Assembly (NCBI GenBank): GCA_913041095.1
Contig: CAJWIB010000205.1
Coordinates: forward strand, 1-5,271
Direction: 5' to 3'
DNA length: 5,271 nt
DNA from: an uncultured Rhodospirillaceae bacterium
GTDB taxonomy: Bacteria; Pseudomonadota; Alphaproteobacteria; Rhodospirillales; UBA2165
Below, in pieces: positions 1 through 5,137 of the stretch (its first letter is position 1; each line of letters starts with the position of its first letter). Below the pieces are notes generated by a model. That model was not told where the DNA came from and searched no databases. It worked only from the letters and a program-made list of their open reading frames with translations. The translations under genes were made by a program, and so were the position numbers.

Positions 1-1
1 C

Positions 2-1210
2 ACTGAACTATCAATTTTTGCCAAAATAGATGAAGGTGGGAAACTCGTTCTGGTAAATCACCTTGGAATTTTTCTTGGAAATTCTCCAGAAGAAATTCTT
101 TCGCGCCTTGAAAAGGGTGATTTCGAAGAGAATGACTTTGAGGCAACAAATCAATTAGCATCGGATACTGATTACATCAAACGCGTGCGTGATATTGAAG
201 CTGATTCTCCCGCTCGTTTCAATGCTGACAAACGACGTCTTTATGAAGCTTCAGGCTGTGCGGGTAAATTAGCGATATTTGCCGTACGTCTGGATTCTTA
301 TCCCATCAACAAATTTGAACAAATTTTTTACATTGGTACCAATAATCACAAAGATCTAACTGGTATTCGCCGACATATTCTATCTACCTTTCGGACACTA
401 CCGGTATCGGCTGAGTATATGCACGGAGACATTTTCGATCTTACAGAGAAATTTGGAAAAGACACAGTGATACTCATTGATAAGCTTGGCACTAAGTACT
501 TGCCAAAAATTTTCGCAATAAGAGGGGCGGTCGAGGCGCGACTTAAGCGTATTTCGTTTCTGCCAACAAACTTAGTGGATCATTGTCTCCAATTTTTTTC
601 TATGCTGTGGCCCAATATTTTACCCGCACGCATAAAAGAGTGGAGAAAGAATTTCGAGCATCATCTAATTCTCAAAATGCACGGTGATGGGATTGAAGAA
701 GCGAGAAGTTATTTGACCGAGTATTTCTCAAATAAATCGGGCGACTTTTTCGAGTGCACAGCAAGGGAAGATAAAATTGCTAGTCTACATCGATTTGCCG
801 CGGCAGGCGCAGCTATTAGATATCAGGCTCTTTATACAAAGGAAGTCGAGGACATACTAGCACTTGATATCGCCCTGAAGCGGAATGACCTTGAATGGCT
901 CGAGAAATTGCCGCCAGAAATTGAAGATAAATTACTACATAAACTCTATTATGGTCACTTTTTATGTCACGTTTTGCATCAGGATTACATTATAAAAAAA
1001 GGGTGTAATCCTGACGCTTTGAAAGCGGAAATGCTAAGAATATTAGATAAGCGCGGGGCGGAATATCCGGCCGAACACAATGTGGGGCACCTGTATGAAG
1101 CCAAATCTGAGTTGGCAGCCTTTTACAAATCAATAGACCCCACTAATAGCCTTAATCCCGGCATTGGAAAAATGACCAAAAGTAAAAATTACAGTGGAAA
1201 AATTTTATAA
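2..1210 (+). CDS. dld: Quinone-dependent D-lactate dehydrogenase, C-terminal part (5' end outside window)
   Basis: This FAD enzyme oxidises D-lactate to pyruvate at the inner face of the cytoplasmic membrane and passes electrons to quinone. The frame is open from base 2 to the TAA at 1208-1210 (402 residues). The GTG at 185 is internal, because the 61 residues before it continue the family, including a VNHLGI segment. I recognise it by near-collinear resemblance to E. coli Dld (571 aa): RVRDIEAD, SGCAGKLAIFAVRLD, FYIGTN, RRHIL, EYMHGDIFD, FLHRFAAAGAAIRYQ-like (here SLHRFAAAGAAIRYQ), EDILALDIALKRND, LPPEI, HKLYYGHF, HQDYI, PAEHNVGHLY and a terminal DPTNSLNPGIGK. About 170 N-terminal residues, with most of the FAD-binding fold, are missing at the window edge. 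What remains is the end of the FAD domain, the cap, the basic membrane-binding segment (RIKEWRKNFEHH region) and the C-terminal FAD-domain return. No frameshift is visible. It converges on the reductase operon and has no obvious functional link to it. Codon use is more AT-rich than in the operon. Confidence 0.95.
   Translation, partial: TELSIFAKIDEGGKLVLVNHLGIFLGNSPEEILSRLEKGDFEENDFEATNQLASDTDYIKRVRDIEADSPARFNADKRRLYEASGCAGKLAIFAVRLDSYPINKFEQIFYIGTNNHKDLTGIRRHILSTFRTLPVSAEYMHGDIFDLTEKFGKDTVILIDKLGTKYLPKIFAIRGAVEARLKRISFLPTNLVDHCLQFFSMLWPNILPARIKEWRKNFEHHLILKMHGDGIEEARSYLTEYFSNKSGDFFECTAREDKIASLHRFAAAGAAIRYQALYTKEVEDILALDIALKRNDLEWLEKLPPEIEDKLLHKLYYGHFLCHVLHQDYIIKKGCNPDALKAEMLRILDKRGAEYPAEHNVGHLYEAKSELAAFYKSIDPTNSLNPGIGKMTKSKNYSGKIL
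979..1014. repeat. 11-bp perfect inverted repeat inside dld
   Basis: TCAGGATTACA (979-989) is matched exactly by its reverse complement TGTAATCCTGA (1004-1014), with a 14-base A-rich loop containing a run of seven A. It lies within the codons for the conserved HQDYI...KKG stretch of Dld. As RNA it could form a stable hairpin in the coding region. No function can be assigned, and chance remains possible. Confidence 0.6.
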
Positions 1211-1424
1211 AGATCGTTCTTGTATTGGAATACATTGTGCTTGAGGTTGGTAAAATAAGATTAAACGATTGCCCCAATTCTCTAATTATTTTCCCGGACA
1301 AGTATACAACTATATAGACGGGCGGCAGTCGTTCTTACCTTTATCCTCTTGTGGCAGTTGGACAGCAACGAACTCTGGACTGTTGTCTGACCTGACACAG
1401 GCCTTAAAGACTAAGTAAGATGAT
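1211..1424. other. Non-coding stretch between dld and the IS remnant
   Basis: About 214 bases directly after the dld stop hold no credible intact gene on either strand. A 5-bp stem with a 4-base loop (TGTAT..ATACA, 1221-1234) follows dld but has no T-run, so it is a poor terminator. At 1352-1420 there is a faint coding trace. LDSNELWTV in one frame is followed, after a one-base shift, by SDLTQALKTK and a stop. This vaguely recalls the start of H-NS-like small proteins, but it is too short and broken to call. Confidence 0.4.
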
Positions 1425-1449
1425 TGTCCTGCCTCCCTATAACTGATCC
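1425..1449 (+). repeat. Probable left terminal inverted repeat of the IS3-family remnant
   Basis: The sequence begins TGTCCTGCCTCCCTATAA and continues into CTGATCC. It starts with TG and has a CTGCC-plus-C-rich block, as I recall for ends of IS407-group IS3 elements. It lies about 65 bases before the orfA remnant, which is the expected spacing. The partner repeat was not found, so the exact end is inferred. Confidence 0.45.
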
Positions 1450-1489
1450 GTTTTTGATATAAAAGCGAGTTTAGTTATGGGAGGTAATA

Positions 1490-1672
1490 AAGACACGGAA
1501 GCGATTTTCAGAAGAGGATATATTGAGAATATTGCGCCAGATTGAACTAGAGCTGGCGAGAAGTGTTACAGTTGAGACAGCGATCCGAACAATCGGCATC
1601 AGTGATGTGACATATTATAAATGGCGTAAGCTTTTTGGGGGGATGGGTATCTACTGGGACGATCTGAACTGA
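1490..1672 (+). pseudogene. Degraded IS3-family transposase OrfA
   Basis: The 60-codon frame reads KTRKRFSEEDILRILRQIE and onward to a helix-turn-helix carrying GISDVTYYKWRKLFGGM. This is the signature of the N-terminal DNA-binding protein OrfA of IS3-family elements (usually about 85-100 residues). The frame extends open to a stop at 1472-1474 but has no ATG, GTG or TTG after the GGGAGG at 1479-1484. The codon before KTR is ATA, and the ATG at 1477 is in another frame. After GGM the frame soon hits TGA at 1670. One frame over, 1663-1677 reads SELKM, resembling the SELK(R) that normally follows GGM and leads into the OrfA leucine zipper. That frame also stops, at 1705-1707. With no start codon, a frameshift and a missing C-terminus, it should be non-functional. 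Confidence 0.8.
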
Positions 1673-1707
1673 AGATGACCCCGAAGGAACACGAGGATCT
1701 TCCTTGA

Positions 1708-1929
1708 TGTTTCTGAGGCATTTTAAACCAATAAGAATACCGCAACTCTGTGCTAAGTTATTGATTTAAAAGAGGTAGCATCAGCATCATAATCCGCTTG
1801 CCTAATTATTTCGTGGAGTTTGTGTCCCTCCTCTGCTATCACCGTTACCCCAAGAGAGCTGGTCAAGAAATACCCGCACGGCAGCACTCAGCTCTCTTCA
1901 TCAAATCACCAACAAAAAAATTCTAATCT
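1708..1929. other. Non-coding stretch between the IS remnant and the operon end
   Basis: No gene is supported on either strand in these 222 bases. The one structured element is the 10-bp inverted repeat at 1852-1898, annotated separately. A run of seven A at 1914-1920 reads as a T-run on the minus strand, 10-16 bases beyond the stop of the 98-aa gene. No GC-rich hairpin precedes it, so it is not a convincing intrinsic terminator on its own. The stretch should contain the 3' untranslated end of the reductase operon transcript. Confidence 0.4.
1852..1898 (-). terminator. 10-bp perfect inverted repeat after the operon; possible weak terminator or 3' stem
   Basis: AAGAGAGCTG (1852-1861) pairs exactly with CAGCTCTCTT (1889-1898) around a 27-base loop. 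On the minus strand it lies about 30 bases beyond the TAG of the last operon gene. The loop is long for an intrinsic terminator and no T-run follows the stem in either direction; the T7 on the minus strand comes before it. It may instead be a transcript-end stabilising stem, or an old repeat unrelated to transcription. Confidence 0.3.
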
Positions 1930-2226
1930 CTATTTCCTGGTATAAACCGCGCTGAAAGATGCCAGCATGGTGGCGCAGCCGCCGCACTCTGAGCTCAAGC
2001 CCGATAGGTCTACTGCTTCCAGATGAATTTCGTAGCCCAGTTCTTTATAGGTATCAACGACATCATTCAGCCGGCTGTCGTCGGTATTGCAGCGAAATTC
2101 CCAGCCTTGAGCCAGCAGTTCAGGATCATGCGGGATATCACAGCCGGTATAAGAGGTTGCTTCGCGCCGCTGGTGGGCCGGGACCTCACAGTCATCTGGC
2201 TCTAACGGATCAAATTTATCAGGCAT
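1930..2226 (-). CDS. 98-aa cysteine-containing protein of unknown function, last gene of the reductase operon
   Basis: I do not recognise a named family. The protein is acidic, with no signal peptide or membrane segment, so it is probably cytoplasmic. Cysteines are at 13, 29, 46, 81 and 84. The last two form a CGGC (CxxC) motif shortly before a terminal SAVYTRK. Residues 41-72 (GWEFRC, then a helix RLNDVVDTYKELGY, then EIHLEAVDL) predict strand-helix-strand, like half of a ferredoxin-like fold. I have an unverified memory of similar small proteins in anaerobes with a GWE...Y..LGYE...ECxxC...YTR pattern. It starts 22 bases after the P-subunit stop on the same strand with only a weak GGA Shine-Dalgarno, so it is probably co-transcribed. 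A metal or Fe-S accessory, assembly or redox role is inference from cysteines and context only. The antisense frames over it look like shadows. Confidence 0.75.
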   Translation of the reverse strand: MPDKFDPLEPDDCEVPAHQRREATSYTGCDIPHDPELLAQGWEFRCNTDDSRLNDVVDTYKELGYEIHLEAVDLSGLSSECGGCATMLASFSAVYTRK

Positions 2227-2248
2227 TAAATTTTTTTCCGGTTGTTAA

Positions 2249-3091
2249 TTAGGCAGCGTCCCGTTGCTCGGATTTGTCTTTACTTATCGGACCGTCCGCT
2301 TTGATTTTGTTAAGGCGAATGTGACCAAGAATAGCGCAACCGAGCGCTGCCGTATATTGCGGCAAATCTTCCTCGGCCACATTAACGTCTAATTTGAGCT
2401 CTTCGGCAATAGCCTTAGCCATCGCCGTCCAGCGCAAAATACCGCCAACCACGGTCACTTCTGATTCTGGCTTAACCCGTTTCAACAATTGCACCGAGCG
2501 CTTGGTCAGCGACATCGAGGCGCCAAACATAATGTCCTCCGGCGGTACGCCATTGGACAGGTGATTAATCACTTCCGATTCCGCAAACACCGTACACACG
2601 CCGGAGATCGGCACCGCCTCGGCGGCGGTATCGAGCAGATTACCGATATCCTCGGTCTCGTAGCCCATATAGCGCACGGTTTTTTCCAAGAACATGCCGG
2701 TACCGGAGGCGCATTTGTCATTAAGCCGGAAAGTTTGAACTTTTCTGAGCTCATCTATTTTACTGGCTTTCATGGTTTGCCCGCCAATATCGAGGATTGT
2801 CCGGGTTTCAGGAAACAAAAAACTGCAGCCCCGGGCGGTTGCCGTCAGATCGGTCACCTGCAAATCCCGGTTATCGAACATATGGCGGCCATAGCCGGTG
2901 GTGATACAATAATCGATGGCGTCTTTATCAACTCCAGCCGCTTCGAGGGTCAGGCCAACAACCGCTTTGGCCACTTCCTGCAGCCGGGCACCGGTCGCTT
3001 TCATCGCCCGGCCAACGATATTGTGGTCACTATCCAAAACGAGACCTTTGGTGTAGGTGGAGCCGATATCCAATCCAATTGTAAATGCCAT
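2249..3091 (-). CDS. bzdP: Class I benzoyl-CoA reductase, P/D-type (delta) ATPase-activator subunit
   Basis: This is one of two BcrA/BcrD/HgdC-family subunits that form the ATP-driven electron activator. The two subunits together bridge one [4Fe-4S] cluster, and ATP hydrolysis lowers its potential before electrons pass to the ring-reducing module. Visible in order are the ASKHA phosphate-1 loop GLDIGSTYTKG (6-16), TTGYGRH (64-70), phosphate-2-like DIGGQTMKAS (101-110), NDKCASGTGMFLE with cluster ligand Cys127, GVCTVFAESEV with ligand Cys166, and VVGGI (214-218) in the adenosine region. It aligns with its neighbour without gaps through both cysteines. Position 106 is Thr where the neighbour has Asp, and CASGTGMFLEKTVRYMG resembles BcrD/BadG, so I favour the delta (P) role. 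A Lys/Asp-rich tail follows residue 260. The ATG lies two bases after the upstream stop, behind a strong GGAGGT, implying translational coupling. Family confidence is high; the P versus Q letter is less certain. Confidence 0.88.
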   Translation of the reverse strand: MAFTIGLDIGSTYTKGLVLDSDHNIVGRAMKATGARLQEVAKAVVGLTLEAAGVDKDAIDYCITTGYGRHMFDNRDLQVTDLTATARGCSFLFPETRTILDIGGQTMKASKIDELRKVQTFRLNDKCASGTGMFLEKTVRYMGYETEDIGNLLDTAAEAVPISGVCTVFAESEVINHLSNGVPPEDIMFGASMSLTKRSVQLLKRVKPESEVTVVGGILRWTAMAKAIAEELKLDVNVAEEDLPQYTAALGCAILGHIRLNKIKADGPISKDKSEQRDAA

Positions 3092-3093
3092 GG

Positions 3094-3909
3094 TTATGCC
3101 ACCTCCATCTGGGTTTTCCGTTCTTCGCCGGCCAGCAGGCTATCGCGGGCAAACAGCGCCGCGCCAAGCGCTCCCATATAATGGGAATCATCGCTGACGT
3201 TCATTTTAAAATCGAGCTTATCTTCCATCGCTTTAATCATGCCGATGTTTTTGGCCACCCCGCCGGTAAAAGTAAGCTCACTATGGATGCCAACCCGGCG
3301 CAGCAAGCCAAAAGTCCTGGCCGCAATCGATTGATGCACGCCCCAGAGAATATCTTCGACGGACTTGCCTTTGCCGAGCCAAGCCAGCACTTCGGCTTCG
3401 GCAAAAACCGTGCAGGTTGTGCTGATACGGACAGGTTTGTCCGAGTTCAGTGCCACTGGCCCTAAATCGCCCAACGGAATATCGAGGGCAATCGAGGCTG
3501 CGCCCAGAAACCGGCCTGTACCGGCAGCGCATTTATCGTTCATGCTAAAGTCTTTGATCTCACCAGTGGGCTCAACGGCAATTGCTTTACTATCCTGGCC
3601 GCCCATATCAAGCACGGTTTTGGTATCGGGGAACATATGCACGGCACCCCGGCCATGACAGCTGATCTCAGTCACCTGGCGGTCACCGAACGTCACTTTA
3701 TAGCGGCCGTAGCCGGTGCCAATAACATAGCCGACATCATCATCGCTAACATTCATTTCATCGAGCGCTATCTGGTAGGAGGTTTCAGCCGCCTTGACCA
3801 CGTCCGCGCCGGTATCGATCAGTGACCGGCCGACAATATTTTTTTCCTCATCAATAATGACAGCCTTGGTTTGAGTAGACCCAACATCAACGCCTGCACT
3901 GTATTTCAT
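3094..3909 (-). CDS. bzdQ: Class I benzoyl-CoA reductase, Q/A-type (alpha) ATPase-activator subunit
   Basis: This is the partner activator ATPase of the reductase, of the same HgdC/BcrA fold, which couples ATP hydrolysis to ferredoxin-derived electron transfer. Motifs seen are the phosphate-1 loop GVDVGSTQTKA (6-16), GTGYGRYKVTFG (64-75), the phosphate-2 loop DMGGQDSKAI (101-110) with the canonical Asp106, MNDKCAAGTGRFLGAA with Cys127, TTCTVFAEAEV with Cys166, FTGGVAKN (214-221), and a terminal MGALGAALFA. Cys127 and Cys166 match the numbering of the [4Fe-4S] ligands I recall for Acidaminococcus HgdC. The length of 271 aa is that of the single-domain activators; Thauera BcrA is much longer. 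The intact nucleotide loop and closeness to what I recall of BzdQ support the alpha (Q) label. The start is supported by AGGAG 8 bases upstream. A 2-hydroxyacyl-CoA dehydratase activator is less likely because two different activators and two HgdB-type subunits occur together. Confidence 0.9.
   Translation of the reverse strand: MKYSAGVDVGSTQTKAVIIDEEKNIVGRSLIDTGADVVKAAETSYQIALDEMNVSDDDVGYVIGTGYGRYKVTFGDRQVTEISCHGRGAVHMFPDTKTVLDMGGQDSKAIAVEPTGEIKDFSMNDKCAAGTGRFLGAASIALDIPLGDLGPVALNSDKPVRISTTCTVFAEAEVLAWLGKGKSVEDILWGVHQSIAARTFGLLRRVGIHSELTFTGGVAKNIGMIKAMEDKLDFKMNVSDDSHYMGALGAALFARDSLLAGEERKTQMEVA
3101..3106 (-). promoter_or_regulatory. Strong ribosome binding site for the P subunit, inside the Q subunit end
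   Basis: Minus-strand GGAGGT sits 9 bases before the ATG at 3091, within the last codons of the preceding gene. With only two bases between stop and start, it fixes the start choice and suggests coupled, near-equimolar translation of the two activator subunits. Confidence 0.75.
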
Positions 3910-3917
3910 ATTTCTTA

Positions 3918-3922
3918 CTCCT
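3918..3922 (-). promoter_or_regulatory. Ribosome binding site for the Q subunit
   Basis: Minus-strand AGGAG lies 8 bases before the ATG at 3909, in the 27-base gap after the N-subunit stop. It supports this start. No promoter-like sequence or terminator hairpin is evident in the gap, consistent with a continuous operon transcript. Confidence 0.7.
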
Positions 3923-3936
3923 GTTTCATCGGGTCA

Positions 3937-5109
3937 TCAGTCGAACATGATGTTTTCGACAAATGTTTCTAATTGGATCGCCAAATGGTCGAACGAGGTT
4001 TGGTTTTCTTCAAACTCGCTGATGAAGTAGGGGATATGCTCTTCGTCGAGTTCTTTGGAATAGGCAACCTGCTCTTCGAGTCCGGGCTCGCACATTTTAG
4101 CTGCAGCCAGAATAACCGCTTCGGCGTCGGCGTCTTTGATCCGCTCCAACAGCATCTTTTCCTTGGGCTTGCGCAAATCATGCTGTACCGGGCTATAGGT
4201 TGAGTTTTCGATATAGGCATGCGACAGATTGTCGAGCGGATCGCCCGCTGTTGGTACGTCATCGAGAATATATCTGAGGCCGATAAACAGATCATCATCG
4301 ACCACATAGCAGGAGCGGGCGACGGTTTGCAAAAGATCGATTGGTGGCGTCTCACAGAATCCACCTTCGAAGACGACGCGCATTTTATCCTGTTTCTTGA
4401 CTGGACGAGCGCGGATCAAGTCCAATATGGTTTCGAGAAACTCGTTAAACTCTTCACGCGGCAGGAACCCGGCGAGCGAGATTAAAACCAGCGAATCATC
4501 GGCACCAATCAACCACGGTGATTTGTTGCGAATGTCATATAATTCTCTCATCAACGACCGCGATTTATTGAAAACCTCAATCGAGTTTATGAGGGCTTCC
4601 GGGCTGACTATGTTGCCTGATGCAGCTTCAATATCCCTTGTCAGGCGCTGATATTCGCTACCGAGATATTCTTGCGCAAATTTTGAATTGGGATTTTGCG
4701 GCAAATATAAAATCTGGCCTTTGTAGTCGAAATTCCGGTCCCAAATTGCCCCAAGATTGCGCGCCGCATCGCAAATTGGATGGGTCACGAACAAATCCAG
4801 TTCGATATCCTTGGTCAAGGCGATATCGAGCGAGGTTTTGATGATTGAGCATAAATAAGAGCCAAATCTGGATTCTGCTTCGGTGCCGTCTGACTGCGCC
4901 CCTCTGATCTTAACCGGCAGCATGCCAGCTGCATGAGCTATTTCTTCCGGGAAATAGACCTGAAAATGGCCGAGCACCTTACCACCATTTTCCCGCCACT
5001 TCGCGACTGTCGGGTAGCTAGGGTCTTCGACCAGATCCCTGGTTAAATGAAAAATTTGTTCGAGGGTTTTGCCTTCCCATTCGGTAAAATATCGAATTTT
5101 ATCGTTCAT
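3937..5109 (-). CDS. bzdN: Class I benzoyl-CoA reductase, N/C-type (gamma) subunit
   Basis: This is an HgdB/BcrC-family subunit. With the O/B-type subunit it forms the module that accepts low-potential electrons through [4Fe-4S] clusters and reduces the aromatic ring of (substituted) benzoyl-CoA to a cyclic diene. The N-terminal region has GHFQVYFPEEIAHAAGMLPV (48-66), equivalent to the family's GY.P.Y.P.E..HAAGMLP block. Cys87 (SYLCSII), Cys113 (HPICDAARN) and Cys340 (AKMCEPG) lie at the positions of the three conserved cluster-binding cysteines. FEGGFCETPP (247-256) and the CYVVDDDLFIGLRYI (267-281) and DVPTAGDPL (284-292) segments are the typical second-domain motifs. The length of 390 aa fits BcrC/BzdN (about 380-390) rather than the longer BcrB/BzdO. 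The protein is cytoplasmic. The ATG at 5109 lies 28 bases after the upstream subunit's stop, with only a weak GAAAG upstream. It resembles the bzd/mbd branch more than Thauera BcrC (from memory). No missing ligand or frameshift is seen. Confidence 0.9.
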   Translation of the reverse strand: MNDKIRYFTEWEGKTLEQIFHLTRDLVEDPSYPTVAKWRENGGKVLGHFQVYFPEEIAHAAGMLPVKIRGAQSDGTEAESRFGSYLCSIIKTSLDIALTKDIELDLFVTHPICDAARNLGAIWDRNFDYKGQILYLPQNPNSKFAQEYLGSEYQRLTRDIEAASGNIVSPEALINSIEVFNKSRSLMRELYDIRNKSPWLIGADDSLVLISLAGFLPREEFNEFLETILDLIRARPVKKQDKMRVVFEGGFCETPPIDLLQTVARSCYVVDDDLFIGLRYILDDVPTAGDPLDNLSHAYIENSTYSPVQHDLRKPKEKMLLERIKDADAEAVILAAAKMCEPGLEEQVAYSKELDEEHIPYFISEFEENQTSFDHLAIQLETFVENIMFD

Positions 5110-5137
5110 GATTGTACTTTCAGTAATGCTTTTTATA

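Larger units (their letters stand above)
1425..1707 (+). mobile_element. IS3-family insertion sequence remnant (left end only)
   Basis: The remnant comprises a probable left terminal repeat at about 1425, a Shine-Dalgarno-like GGGAGG at 1479-1484, and a decayed orfA (transposase helix-turn-helix protein) ending in a frameshift near 1650-1665. The family call rests on the OrfA translation. No orfB with the DDE catalytic domain is seen, and no inverted copy of the left end appears to the right in this window. Target-site duplications therefore cannot be defined, and the element must be non-autonomous and immobile. The right boundary given is where the recognisable OrfA-like sequence stops. The remnant lies between dld and the aromatic operon, consistent with an old insertion or recombination point. 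Confidence 0.7.

Noticed and set aside
185..1210. dld starting at the GTG at 185
   Set aside because: The frame stays open to base 2, and the upstream residues (VNHLGIFLG, YIKRVRDIE) continue the Dld family, so 185 is internal to a gene cut by the window.
1221..1234. Hairpin TGTAT-TGGA-ATACA as dld terminator
   Set aside because: The stem is only 5 AT-rich pairs and no T-run follows.
1785..1800. Short GCATCA tandem repeat (about two copies)
   Set aside because: It is too short to mean anything. No CRISPR-like spacing or longer tandem array was seen anywhere in the window.
1959..2252. Plus-strand 97- and 60-codon frames opposite the 98-aa gene
   Set aside because: The minus-strand frame fits the operon spacing, and its protein has a coherent acidic composition and conserved-looking CxxC. 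The plus-strand translations lack any family-like feature.
2489..3181. 230-codon plus-strand open frame opposite the P subunit
   Set aside because: It is antisense to a strongly recognised gene. The translation (many His, Gly, Arg, Phe) matches no family and looks like a high-GC third-position shadow.
3085..3825. Several plus-strand frames opposite the Q subunit
   Set aside because: All overlap conserved motifs of the Q subunit on the other strand and have no ribosome sites or recognisable domains.
4658..4852. Minus-strand 64-codon frame and plus-strand frames inside the N subunit
   Set aside because: They are out-of-frame shadows of the continuous 390-aa reductase subunit, which covers them with conserved cysteine motifs.
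2249..5109. 2-hydroxyacyl-CoA dehydratase with activator
   Set aside because: Those systems have one homodimeric activator. Here two distinct activator paralogues follow two HgdB-type subunits, the hallmark of class I benzoyl-CoA reductases.
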